A stretch of DNA of 64,000 bases from Paguma larvata (lineage: Eukaryota; Chordata; Mammalia; Carnivora; Viverridae): NCBI GenBank assembly GCA_030068075.1, contig CM057824.1:130562414-130626413 (forward strand), given 5' to 3'. A program made the translations under genes and the position numbers. Shown piece by piece: positions 12,880 through 23,710 of this stretch (position 1 is its first letter; each line of letters starts with the position of its first letter). The notes under the pieces are model-generated. The model was not told the origin of the DNA, did no database searches, and saw nothing but the letters and a program-made list of their open reading frames with translations.

Positions 12880-13316
12880 CCCAGATCCCCCGCTCCAGCT
12901 AAGTCCGGGTGCGCTTACAGCGTGGGGCCGGGCGGCCGCCTGCAGCCTCAGCATCGGCTCAAGCTGCCCGCTTCCGCGAACTGGCCGGCGGCGGTGCAGG
13001 AACTCGAGACCGCCCTCCCTCCTCGGCTCGGCGGCGTCCGTCAACGTGCGGATCGCCGTGAGGCTGAGCGTGCGGCCGCCACTCGCAGACGTGCTCGTGC
13101 CAGCCCGATCGCGGCGGCCACTCTAGCTGGAGGTACCGGGAACCGAACCCGCGTCACCGAGCTCGACTGCGGACGAATCCTGGGGCCGCGCGTCTCGGGA
13201 GAAGCGGCCGCCGTGCGGCGCGGAGGGATACACCTCGGCCGCGCCTCCCCTCCCGCGCCCCCGCCCCCGCCTCCCTCCCCGCCCGGCTGTGCTGCCGCCG
13301 CGGCGGCCGCTGCTGC

Positions 13317-13347
<31 letters not shown>

Positions 13348-13500
13348 GCTGCCTGGATATAGTGCGGCAAGGAGCGGAGCTTGCAGTCACTTTGCGAGGA
13401 GGAGCGCGCGGGCTGCGGGCGGCTGGGGCACCCCGGGAGCGGCGGCGGCTCTAGCTGAGGCGGCCGTGGCAGCGGAAGGTTCTCTCTCCAGGGCTGGACT
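12880..13500 (+). promoter_or_regulatory. NCAM2: CpG island promoter of NCAM2
   Basis: A sharp rise in G+C and CpG frequency above the AT-rich surroundings. Four NotI octamers (GCGGCCGC) occur at 12932, 13072, 13204 and 13303, which is rare outside CpG islands. A run of C-rich GC boxes (CCGCCCCCGCC type, SP/KLF/EGR class) lies at about 13254-13285. The island ends at the first coding exon, as expected for a TATA-poor neuronal gene promoter. The exact edges are estimated by eye. Confidence 0.85.
13309..13350 (+). repeat. GCT/GCC trinucleotide tract in promoter or 5' UTR
   Basis: Four GCT units (13309-13320) are followed by nine GCC units (13321-13347) and one more GCT. Read as RNA this is (GCU)4(GCC)9, and on the other strand (GGC)9(AGC)4. 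It lies about 190 bases upstream of the NCAM2 ATG. Tracts of this type vary in length between individuals and can form hairpins. Confidence 0.95.
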
Positions 13501-13540
13501 TAATAACTTTGGAACTGTCCTCCAGTGTCACGTCCTGAAC
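13363..13540 (+). other. NCAM2: Probable NCAM2 5' UTR (exon 1, non-coding part)
   Basis: GC-rich sequence between the GCC tract and the NCAM2 ATG. It has no upstream ATG and no obvious splice acceptor close to the start codon, so the 5' UTR is probably continuous with the coding exon. A weak TATA-like GATATAG lies at 13356-13362. The left edge is inferred because the transcription start cannot be read from sequence, and CpG-island promoters usually have several. Confidence 0.55.
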
Positions 13541-13595
13541 ATGAGCCTCCTCCTCTCCTTCTACCTGCTCGGGTTGCTTGTCAGTAGCGGGCAAG
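13541..13595 (+). CDS. NCAM2: NCAM2 first coding exon (signal peptide), partial gene
   Basis: The 55 coding bases translate as MSLLLSFYLLGLLVSSGQ plus one base of the next codon. I recognise this as the start of neural cell adhesion molecule 2 (NCAM2/OCAM). That protein is an immunoglobulin-superfamily adhesion protein with five Ig domains and two fibronectin III domains, placed on the surface of neurons, notably olfactory axons. What is visible is a short polar start, a hydrophobic core (LLLSFYLLGLLV) and a small polar end, i.e. a cleavable signal peptide. The ATG has A at -3 (GAACATGA) and no ATG lies between the trinucleotide tract and this start. The exon ends CAAG|GTAGGA, a strong donor in phase 1, as expected for a signal-peptide exon that joins an Ig-domain exon. 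The rest of the gene lies beyond the window. Identity rests on memory of the NCAM2 N-terminus, not on a search. Confidence 0.93.
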
Positions 13596-14720
13596 GTAGG
13601 AGTGTGGTGCTTCATTGCATTTACTTTCCCTCCCCCTTCCACCCAACCGAGAGAGGCAGAGGGAGGCACAAGAAGAATTAAATGAAAGAACTAAAGTTAT
13701 AGTTATTGTTGTTGTTGTTGTTATTATTTTCACTGTTTATTTTAGCTGCCGCTGAAAATTAGATCTGTGCTGTGGAGACCCTTAAATAAGAGAAAATACA
13801 GAATTGGAGATTGGCATCAGGGAGCAGGAGATCGAGGCAAACTGCTTTTTCTGGGTTCTTGGCTTTCTCTGATTTTCATTATCAAAAATTGGATGAGTAT
13901 GTTGGTGTGTGTTAACAGTTAAATATCTGAGGTTGCGGAGGAAAGGGAACGGTGATGTTTTACAGAAGCAGCAAAAACTATCAGCATTAAACTCGTTTGT
14001 GAATTATATCTCCTGTGCAAGAAATTCATTTCTTAGACACTCTTTTTTTCTCCCCTTTCCCAAGACCCCCATTCCTGACTATGAAGTGAACGGTGGTGAT
14101 GGTTTATTTCTATTGAAACTAAGAGAGGGGCCATGGATGTTATGTGTAAGAAGGCAAATGGATAAAACTAGGCATGTGTTGCAGTCATTCATTCTCAGCT
14201 CCCCCCACCCTTGTTAATACATCAAGGTTGAAAATTTTTATAGCGTCAGATTGTAATTACACCTCTAAGGGATGTTTTAGCTTGTGGAGAACTGGTGAGA
14301 TTTTTATCTCTTGAGGAAAAAAAAAAAATGAATAGCTTACTAGAATACCCTGAGAGAATTTGTGGAAGCTATCTCTGTTTCTCTGTGTAGAGATATATCT
14401 GAATTTTTCTTGCTTTGTTTGGATAGTTCACTTTCACATAAAATATATTTATAATAAATGGAAGCATTTTCAACTGTCCAGACAAGTTTGGACGTTTAAT
14501 TGAGAACACAAAATGCTAAAACATGCATTGGTGGAAGTCTTTAAAGAAAAAGAAAATGGATGTAATTTTGTGATGTGTAATAGTTGCACAGAATGTTATA
14601 TTATTAGTGTGGCATGAAAATTGTTTTTTGAGAAAACATAAATTACAAGACAAGTTAAAATATCTCCACTGTATTCAATTCGAAGCATTTTTTAAGCCTC
14701 CTCTGTGTTGCTCATTTGGT

Positions 14721-14735
14721 CCAGCAGGGGGTGGT
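14721..14735 (+). promoter_or_regulatory. CTCF-like motif
   Basis: CCAGCAGGGGGTGGT fits the CTCF core CCASYAGRKGGCRS except for T in place of C at the twelfth position. It lies 1.1 kb inside intron 1. Motif evidence only. Confidence 0.35.
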
Positions 14736-16340
14736 AGAACTCCATTTTAAACCCAGAAATGGTTGTTTTCTGTTCTTCCACACTCTCTGGGTCTTTCTAT
14801 CATTCTTCAGCAGGGCTTGACATTTTGGATATGAAGCCTTCCTTTCTCTGTCCTCACCTCCCTAAAGCTATATAGTGTTAGTGGCTGATGAAACAGGATT
14901 GGATGCAGATTGTAGGTTCAGAAATCCGAATTCAAACACTGAATGTTGCTCTAGTTTATGAAGTGTCTTAGTAAGATGCTGCTCATTTTCCCTTAATAAC
15001 ATAGAGTATGCAAAATTTCAGTCATAGCAAAATTGCAGATATGTCCATCTGAAGCTAATATTAGTCCAGTTAATTTAATCACTATTATAGCAAAGATCAA
15101 GATATACTTTGTGTCCTACAGATATGCTACTTTCACTTTTGTAGAGCTGCTGATTATGTTTAACTGTTCATTTATAATACAGACAGGTATTAGTGAATCC
15201 TAAGAAGCTGGCCCTGAAAATTGCAGTTAAAATACCACTGCAATTAACCGAGTGTAGCTAGTGTGGAGTAAGATGGGGGCGTAATAGAAAGCAAGTTTAT
15301 GCAGACTTATGATTACGTTGTGACTGGTTTGGAGAAGAAATATGTCTCAGTTGTGGAGTCTGTGAATTTACATTTATAGACGCTGTAAGTGTGTTGGAAT
15401 TTGGGGGACGAAAGGGAAATCTAGGAATGCTTAAATATTACGTGCAGACACATTTAATTTGGGTCTACGTATGTAACCTCTGAAATCGTGATTCTCCTAG
15501 TTTATAATTCAGAATGCAGGGTGATTGTGAAGAGGGACTCTAAGACTAAAGCATGCCTGAAAAGGAGCCTCTATTCACTGTAACGAACCAGGGAAGGAGG
15601 AGAGAGCTTGGTCCTAAAGATCTCTATATCCAGTGCAATTTAAAAATGCATGGCACTCATAGAGGAATAGATGCTTATCATAGAGACGTAGCTTTTGTGA
15701 AACCGAGCATGTAGGACTTCTGTGCCATGTGTCCTAATGAAGTCAGAGACGCTTGGAAACAGCAATGCTGATCCCGGAGTCCAGTTTCTATGCTAGTGTT
15801 TTGTTCTCCAATTAAGGGTGCAGAAGCAAGTATCGGCCACACCACTGGAGCGATCTTTGAGAAAAAAAATGGATCTAGTGTAACTCATAATTTTGTTGAT
15901 TCTATTATAAATGGGGCCGTGGCAAAGCCTCCAGTTAGTGATCCCTGGGCTTGCCTTAGAAATACTAAAATTCCAGCTTGCTGATTTATGTTTCCAACAA
16001 TATACTTGCAGGGGATTTTATGAAGCATGATTGAAGCTATTGCTTTGGAAAGTGGTGCGCAGTTAGACTGGGGAAAGGCAACGATGATGTATTCCCTTTT
16101 AAGTAGTCAAAACGTTTTGAACTGCAGCAGTTGAATGGGAGAAAATGACAGAAGTGAAAAACTGAGCAGCTTAAGTGGATGCCAATACCATAATTAGCTA
16201 ACAAGGTCTAATAGTTCTAACTTTCAACACAACATTATTGTTCTCCTGTAGTGAGAGCCTTTTTTATTATAGCAGAAACGCTCCTTTAAAAGCCTCCCCT
16301 TTCTGCTGGAAGATTAATATCTAATGAAGTGAGGTTGGGG

Positions 16341-16370
16341 TTTAATTGTCAAGTCTGGATTTAATTGTCA
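16341..16370 (+). promoter_or_regulatory. Duplicated homeodomain-type motif
   Basis: TTTAATTGTCA occurs twice, at 16341-16351 and 16360-16370, starts 19 bp apart. ATTAATATCTAATGAAGT lies just upstream. TAATTG is a core site for many homeodomain factors. Function not shown. Confidence 0.25.
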
Positions 16371-18349
16371 TTGGAGAGGAGATCCTATAACTCTTAACTT
16401 CTGCAATTATTTTTCTTTGTGTTCAAAACTTGGTCACTGCTTCTGTCCTCATAAATCTCAAATGAAAACCTGAGGCTGCGATTCACGGTGCATTTGCTGC
16501 GTGGATCTATGTATGTTCAGATTCCCAAATGATAATATGTATGGGCTGCTTTCCTGAAGCTTTCTTTCACTTCCTAAAATCGTCGTCTTCACCTTAAAAA
16601 TTACTCAAGTATGATTAATAGACACCTATTACTGGATGTTCATATTTATGAAATAGAAGCATTTTTGTATGAAAATGTAAGGCAAGAACAGAGCTCTTCG
16701 TCTCTTTTGCAATCCAGTTCAGCCCTACACAGAACACTTACCTAAGCCAAAATCATGAGGAGATGAAGCGAATTGCCTAGTTAATTAGTTGAACTTACAG
16801 GCATCTGCTTACATTTTTCTCTTTCTGGTGAAGTGCTAGTAGGTCATCCTTGGTTAGAGAAGTGTACCTTCTAAAAATAAAGCACAGCTGTGTGGGTCAC
16901 TACTAGTTTCAGGTCGACGGGAAGGTCTCCTCCACACACCTGTCTTCTCTGTGGGCTGTTACACAGACAGCCTCTCTCACCTCCTTTTTAATCCACCACC
17001 CCCTCCAATGCTTTGATGGCAGCCTCTCTTGCAACCTCCATATTCATTTGCACTTAGAGAAGATAGGCTGTGTAAATTACTACCGTTATTTGTCAATGAG
17101 CAACCCGGAAGATTTCCTTTCCTGCTTTATGCCTGAGGACTTAAGCAGAGCGTTTGGGCACTTTAGTTTCTCATGCTGAATTGGAGCCCATAGAGCCAGA
17201 AGGAAGGTGGTGGGTCCTGGGTGTCGTGAGTCTTTTCAATGACACAGGGGGCTAATGTTCTCCCAGAGGTAATGTCCTCTTAGAGAAGCAGTTAATGGAA
17301 GAAAATAACCTTGTTCAGGACAAGCAGAAAATCAAACTTCATATAATTTAGTAAATAGAATGGCTTTCTTTCAAACATAGACCTACTTTGTCGTGGGACT
17401 GAGAAATGAGCTGTAGAGATGGAGTCTGGTAACCGAGCTGAACGGTGTAATTTGTTTTTGTCTATTTCCTTGTGAGGGAACAAATGTGAATGGAAACAAA
17501 GTTGCCAATCAGAAGACCCTGGAACTAGTCCTCTGCTCTCTCTGGCTTTTGACATTTAGGAAATGATTTTAATTTATCTGTTTTCAGGGTCATCTCTCAG
17601 AGCGGTGAACTTTTGAAAGTGTGAAGAAAGTGCTTGATAAGTGGTACAGCAAGTTTGAACGGCTTTTGATTTTTGTGTGGGTATTTTTTTTTCCAAAATA
17701 AAATTAGTCCTCTGGGTGTTAGTGTATGCAAAATTAATTTAATAATTTTAATATTCTTATAATGGGAATATCATTGTTTTTCAAGGTTTACCAACCTAGA
17801 TTTAGAGTTTCTTGTGCCCTTTCTTTATACTATCCCAATATATTGAAGGTAGGCCGATTTAAAAGATTATAAATTAGTTTTAATTTTCCAAATTATATGA
17901 TACGAGAACACTTTGAGATGCACCCAGTGCTTTTATGCTTTTATACTTTTATTAAACATAATATTCCTGAACTTCGTAAAGCCAAGGTATCTTTAATTGT
18001 TCAGCAAATTAAAGTGCTTCTGTATGGCACTATTTAAAATATTTTATTAACTTTTAACTATTTACAGTTTTGATAGTTATAATAGTGCTGATTCCACATG
18101 GCTATTGATGCACTTCCTGGTGTCACATATCACGGCGACACTAACAATTCATCAAACATTCACTGTAAGACATTTTAGAAAGTTATGATGTCATGAAACA
18201 GACTTGTTCAAATTTAAATAGTGAAGAGGTATGAGAGGGAATTTTGAGAGTATTTATAAGCATAACAATCAACAGATAACAGGTTTAAGAATATCAGGTC
18301 AGTGGTCTAAATTTTTTGTCTCCATTTTGTTATTAAAACTAGCAGGGAA

Positions 18350-18500
18350 GGGGAAAGAACATTGGATTTGAAATCAGGAGACTTAGGTCCCTATGTCTCT
18401 TGACTCTGAAGAAGCAACTTAAACTCTCAGAGTCATCATTTGCTTATTCGAAAATCTGACAGAAATATATCTGATGGTTGCTGTACGACCACAATCGTAC
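18350..18500 (+). repeat. MIR-like relic
   Basis: AAGAACATTGGATTTGAAAT followed by CAGGAGACTTAGGTCC matches the MIR 5' part (AAGAGCATTGGATTTGGAGTCAGAAGACCTGGGT). Diverged. Confidence 0.6.
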
Positions 18501-18809
18501 TGAGCAATTGTGATAATACATACATAGTAGGCCTCCTATAAAATGTCAGCCCTACTATGTCAATGTATATTATGCATACAGATAAATCAGCCTGTGGTTT
18601 AAAAACATTCCACTTACTTGATTATTATAAGTCATCAAAAACTGCTCTGTGATTAGAAAGAGTATTGAGGGAGCAGAGATCATCTGATTCATTGGTGAGG
18701 GTGGCTCATTTGTCATTTACTCATTCATCAAACATTTATTAAATGTGGTGCCTCAGACACCTTATCAGCAGCATTCCTAGGAATGGTTGTGTAGGTTGTG
18801 TGGCGAACA

Positions 18810-18825
18810 ACTCCAGGGGGCGCCA
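18810..18825 (+). promoter_or_regulatory. CTCF-like motif 1 of a pair
   Basis: ACTCCAGGGGGCGCC carries the full AGGGGGCGC heart of the CTCF site, with mismatches in the upstream CCA. A second motif of the same orientation follows 46 bp later. Confidence 0.45.
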
Positions 18826-18869
18826 CTCATAGCTGTGGTGATAGAATACACATTTATTTTCACAGTTTT

Positions 18870-18884
18870 CCAGCAGATGGCAGT
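18870..18884 (+). promoter_or_regulatory. CTCF-like motif 2 of a pair
   Basis: CCAGCAGATGGCAGT fits CCASYAGRKGGCRS at every position. Same orientation as the motif at 18810. Confidence 0.5.
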
Positions 18885-18954
18885 AAAAGGTCTTGAGGAA
18901 TGGGTTTCTTATTGCTTCATGAATCCCTTTTATGGGTCAACACCAGGGTGATAT

Positions 18955-19070
18955 TAGCCTCAGAGAGGCTTAGGATGGGGACACAATTAGGATAAGTAAT
19001 TTACTGAGTGTCAAACAGAAAAGTGAAAGGGTTAGTAACTAGAACTCTGGTCTCTAAACTCTTAATTCAG
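18955..19070 (-). repeat. Possible MIR relic
   Basis: CCTCAGAGAGGCTTAGGATG and TAAGTAATTTACTGAGTGTC follow the reverse complement of the MIR core. Weak. Confidence 0.4.
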
Positions 19071-19189
19071 TTCTCTGAACACCAAAATTTTGCATCAGTT
19101 TAAAACGATTAATTCAACATGTCTTCAGCTCAAAGTGATGGTAATATTTAAATTTTGTGCCATCTTGTTAGTTAATCAGGGAACAAATA

Positions 19190-19375
19190 CTTGTGCAGGG
19201 CTTACAATGAGTATAATGCCAGTATCTCCTGACAGCGTAGGCCACTAGTTCAAAGTACGTTCAACCTCCTTATAACAAATGATCGTCAAGAATCCAAGGA
19301 CTATTAACTTTACTTTATGGATGAAGAAATTTAGGTACAGTGGAATTACCTGATTTGCTTATATCAGTTATAGTT
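19190..19375 (-). repeat. Possible MIR relic
   Basis: TTATGGATGAAGAAATTTAG corresponds to the reverse-complement MIR motif (TTACAGATGAGGAAACTGAG). Weak. Confidence 0.4.
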
Positions 19376-19659
19376 CGTAGTTATCTGGAATTAGGCATTT
19401 CTAGTTGAATACCTATTTTAATGTATTTATTATATTTGTTTTTAAATTTGCATATGTGTGGAAGGGGTAGCGCATGGAATTCAGCTTTGATAGTTGAGAA
19501 GGCAAAAGATATAAAAGCCAAACAGGCATACAAGGGGTCAATAAACCGTTCAGCAAAGTGTTGCAAAATGACAAAGGATATATAATTAACTAAGAATTAA
19601 ATGATCTAAATAAGCCCTTAGGAATTCAGCACCTAGAAAGAGCTAAATTTTTTTGAGTG

Positions 19660-19865
19660 TTTGCTAACTGCCACACTCTACTGTAAGCACTTTACGTGTA
19701 GTAACTAGCTTAATATGTAGAACAGTCCTCTAGTTTTTATCATATTAATATTCCCCTTTTACACTTGAGGGCTGAGAGGGACAGAAAATTTAAATAACTG
19801 TCTAAGGTTGCCCAGGCAGGAAGCAAAGATGTGAACTTAGGACAGGTGTAAAGTCTTGCCTTTCA
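19660..19865 (-). repeat. MIR-like relic
   Basis: CACTCTACTGTAAGCACTTT, then CCTTTTACACTTGAGGGCTG and AACTGTCTAAGGTTGCCCAG follow the minus-strand MIR order. Confidence 0.6.
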
Positions 19866-20147
19866 CCACGACACCACCTTGCCGTTCACTAAAGCAGAAA
19901 CGGATTCAACATGGTAGGCGGAGAGTATAACACAGGGTGTGAAAAACAGTTGAACAAGTTGTAAGAAAGGATGCCCAAGTGTTCAGAGGACAGAATGAAT
20001 CCGATTTAATTCACTTAAGACTTTGGAAAGGTGAGTTCTTGGAACAACTGTGGAAGTATTGGTGGGACTGTGTGGAGGCCAAGCTGAGTTTGACTCTTTG
20101 TTGCAGATCTTTAGGAACCATTGTTTGGGCAGAAAAAGAACATGATT

Positions 20148-20360
20148 GGGGTGCCTGGGTGGCTCAGTCAGTTAAGCCTCCGACTTCAGCTTGGGTCCTG
20201 ATCTCACAGTTCATGGGTTCGAGCCCCGTGTCGGGCTCTGGGCTGACAGCTCAGGGCCTGGAATCTACTTCAGGTTCTGTGTCTTCCTCTGTCTCTGCCC
20301 CTCCTTTGCTCTCTCTCTCTTTCTGTCTCTCTCAAAAATAAATAACATTAAAAAAATTTT
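20148..20360 (+). mobile_element. CAN/SINEC SINE, little diverged
   Basis: The head GGGGTGCCTGGGTGGCTCAG, A and B boxes, pyrimidine-rich 3' part and tail CAAAAATAAATAACATTAAA are all present. The overlapping 120-codon reading frame is derived from it. Confidence 0.95.
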
Positions 20361-21069
20361 AAGAGCAAAATTAAAGTTTTGTTTGAAGTCTCCTGGCTGT
20401 GCATGGGGAGGACTATAAGGAAATGAAAAAGGAATGAGGGGGCGTGGCGCATGTTTCTCTGGAGGAATTAATGGATCTTAATAAGGCATTCGATTTGGGA
20501 AATTGGGAGGAAGGCGGTGCCTGAAGTTTTCAGCCTATCTGACAGAAAGAATGGCTACCTTGGTAGAAATAGGGAAGTAAATAAAACCACTTATTTTAGG
20601 CAAGAGATGTTTTTGTTTTTGTTTTTGTTTTGCTTGTTTGTAATTTCCTACGTTTGCGGTATCCATGGAGCATCTAGATAGAAATGTCAGCAGTAACTTT
20701 GGAAAGGCCGACTGTTGATCTTCTATTCCAGAATTTTTCTCCACTTTCCTCGTTCTTCCATCACCGTTTGCACTCCAATAACATTTATTCTGTGTATGTG
20801 TGGAATTTTGGGTAGAATATCAGAAGCATGTAGATCAAGTTTGCTTTCATTATATATTCTTCATTCATTTTCTCTGCTTATCCAGAGCTTTTCTCTCCTT
20901 TTTCTTTTTATTCTGGGGAAACAAAACAAAGCAAAATGTGAAGGAATGAGAAAATAAAAAAGAAACCAAAATAACTAAACTAAAACAAAAAATTTTTTTT
21001 TAAAAGTTTAATATTAAATATACAGGATTGAGCATTTTTCTGTTCATGTCCAAGGGAATTGATATTTTT

Positions 21070-21301
21070 TTAAAGGTGTTTTTTTCCTTTTCTTAAAATT
21101 TTTTTAGCGTTTTTATTTTTGAGAGACATAGAGTAAGAAAGGGGAAGGGCAGAGAGAGAGGGAGATACAGAATCTGAAGCAGGCTCCAGGCTCTGAGTGG
21201 TCAGCACAGAGCCCGACGCGGGGCTCGAACTCACACAGACCGTGAGATCGTGACCTGAGCTGAAGTCGGCCGCTTAACCGACAGAGCCACCCAGGCGCCC
21301 C
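21070..21301 (-). mobile_element. CAN/SINEC SINE
   Basis: Full minus-strand copy ending GCCACCCAGGCGCCCC. Flanked by GGGAATTGATATTTTT (21054-21069) and GGGAATTGATGTTTTT (21302-21317), a 16-bp duplication with one difference. Confidence 0.95.
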
Positions 21302-21349
21302 GGGAATTGATGTTTTTGAGTGCCTTTTGCCTGCCAGGGAGCCGTGCTG

Positions 21350-21480
21350 AACATTTTCACCCGTTGTCTCATTTAATCCTGATAACATCACCTTTGATAG
21401 ATGATGTTTTGAGATTGAGAGTGTCGGATTTGCCTTGAGCTGTTAAGTATGTTCTGTTGCTGACATCCAAAGTTGTAGCC
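21350..21480 (-). repeat. Possible MIR relic
   Basis: TCTCATTTAATCCTGATAAC and the following TTTTGAGATTGAGAGTGT resemble the minus-strand MIR 3' part. The SINE at 21070 inserted just beside it. Weak. Confidence 0.4.
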
Positions 21481-22834
21481 AAAGAGCATTGTACGCATTC
21501 AAGATATAATTCAGAATATAATTCTTTATTTGTGTGCTTCTTCGGTACACGACTGTTTCATAGGGGAATGATGCAGGAATTGTGTTCCTCCATATATGAT
21601 TTCTTCAGCTCATTAATTTCTTAAGTGATCAAGAGCAAGCTTTCTCATTACTAAGGAGAGCAATCTATGAAGGTGTTTGCAAAAAATATGAAAAATCAAC
21701 TCACGTGCTTTCCTTTACTGCAAGTATTTGTTCATTTAGCAGTTCAAGAACCATCTTGATTTCCAGTATACTGTGTATCTGGAAATATTGAGAGTGCAGC
21801 TAAAAAAACTGGAAAGTCATTTTCTCCTGTGTTAAAATGATGTATTTGTTTTTATTTTTATTTTTTATAAGGCTACACCCTGGATCACAGTTTTCATTTT
21901 AAAGTGAAAGCCCTTCAGGCTTTGCATCTTGAAAGAAGATGCCGATGCCAGGTACAAACATCAGTAGAGATTTAACTGCACTAGTATTTTAATTAAGATT
22001 GTTATGGTTGTTGTTAGGGCTTGGTTATACATTTCTGTAGGTTTGGAATGTTCTGACCTCTCATCCTGTCTTTTCCCATCAGCCATGATATTTTTTACTG
22101 CATAACTTTGCAATCACTAGCATTTTTCAGGGATGCAAATATGATGTTAGCATAGAAATGCATGCCACTACTTGTAAAATAAACCAATGTCATAAAGCTA
22201 AGGCTTACAGTGGAGTATATCCTAATTTAAGAAAATAAGCACACTTATATATACTTTATTCTAAGTATTAATGAGAGGGTTTGTGGACAGTTTTTCCAAT
22301 ACTGTAACTTGTTCATTCCCAACCAGCTTTCTAAGAACTACAGTAGTACTCTCTCTGATTATTTTTATATTGACTTCCCTGCTTAATTTCTCCTTGATTA
22401 TTATCTACCAATGACAAATATTGAATATACTGCCTGAGCAGAGCATTACATCTATATATTATAGTGATAGCTTTGTGTCATTGATGCAAGAAATTTTAAA
22501 CACTGATTATGTGAACATTAAAACATAACAGGAAGTATATGCCGTGATCTTTGTCAAACTACTGATCAATGATATTTGCCTGTATTTTTAAAAATTTTCT
22601 TTTTTTTATTTACTTAGGTGAATCACTTATAACTTTCTAATGCCAACTGAAATTAAGTACATTTTCAATCCTGTTCAGTCCTTTTTCATACCCTTTATCA
22701 CAAAATCACTGGGTTCACCCAACCTATTGTTTAGATTTTATGCTAATACTTTAAACTAGGTTAAACTTTTGAATTATCAAAGATTTCGAGTTAACATTGT
22801 TTAGAATATATATATTATATACTGAGACAAAAAC

Positions 22835-22985
22835 TTTGATGGTCAACTTAAATTTACCTACTTAAAGTCCCATAATTACCCTGAAAGGTAGATTTAGAAA
22901 AGAGGAAATTGAACCTTTAAGAGGTCAAATTACTTGTCCAAGAAGAAAGACTTAAAAAATGGTCAGCCCAGGATTTAATAGAAAT
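22835..22985 (-). repeat. MIR-like relic
   Basis: GAGGAAATTGAACCTTTAAG, then AAATTACTTGTCCAAGAAGA follow the reverse-complement MIR core (GAGGAAACTGAGGC ... TGACTTGCCCAAGG). Confidence 0.6.
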
Positions 22986-23499
22986 ATTTTTATTCTACAT
23001 GAAGCATTTTTTCCTATTGTAATGTCTCTGCTTTTACCAACATATATTTTACTCATATCTGTGAGCAATTCTCAGAACTTTGTGGTGTGGTACATACTTT
23101 ATGTGACTGTGCTCTTCAAAGTCACCTTTGGACTGTATTTATAGGACACGTGCTGTTCATTTTGGAGGACTCCCTTTCACTTGAATTATTTGGGAGTTCC
23201 TGACTTAGAACTGTTGAGACTTTTACCTTTTATTCATTTTCAGGACCCTGTTTTCTTAGCTTCCTGATTATTACTATGTACACCAAACGCTTTCGCACCA
23301 TTCCTGGAATTTCCAGATTTGGGCCCTGTGTCTACACAGCCCATATATTTTACGTGGTTCCTAACTTTCCTTGCCTACACAATTCCTTTTTTTTTTTTTT
23401 TCAAGACTCAACCATTTCATCACTGAAAACATTTTTCTTTCTCTCAACAAATACACACTAATCACTAGTCAATGTGTAAGACACTGACACTCCAATCGT

Positions 23500-23710
23500 A
23501 TTTGGTAATATACCTGAATTCTGCATGTCAGACTTCACTGTAATTCTTGTGACCTTCTGTGTGAACTCCCCGAGAGGGATAGAGCGTGCCTTTCCATGCT
23601 CGCTTCCCATTAAATACAATGTACTTGGTTAGAGAGTTCACTGTAAATTCATATGTTTATTCCTGGAACATAGTAGATGCTTAGTAAATATGTGCTAAAT
23701 GAATATTTAA
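23500..23710 (+). repeat. L2-like LINE 3' end relic
   Basis: GTGTGAACTCCCCGAGAGGG and the terminal GGAACATAGTAGATGCTTAG followed by TAAATATGTGCTAAATGAAT match the end of L2 (GTGAGCTCCATGAGGG ... GCACATAGTAGGTGCTCAATAAATG). Confidence 0.6.

Larger units (their letters stand above)
13596..18349. other. Repeat-poor proximal intron 1
   Basis: Nearly 5 kb after the first exon with no SINE, L1 or LTR recognised, in contrast to the rest of the window. It includes a CTCF-like motif (14721) and duplicated TAATTG motifs (16341-16370). Absence of insertions next to a developmental gene promoter can reflect constraint, but that is inference. Confidence 0.55.

Noticed and set aside
12592..13044. 150-codon minus-strand reading frame overlapping the CpG island
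   Set aside because: GC-rich DNA has few stop codons. The protein is low-complexity Arg/Gly/Ser-rich, and no family is recognised. A divergent non-coding transcript is possible but not visible in sequence.
12922..13370. Poly-alanine and poly-arginine reading frames on both strands at the promoter
   Set aside because: They are six-frame readings of the GCC/GCT tract and C-rich GC boxes, not genes.
20148..20360. Possible tRNA gene (A and B box present)
   Set aside because: The boxes belong to the tRNA-derived head of the CAN SINE; no intact cloverleaf is present.
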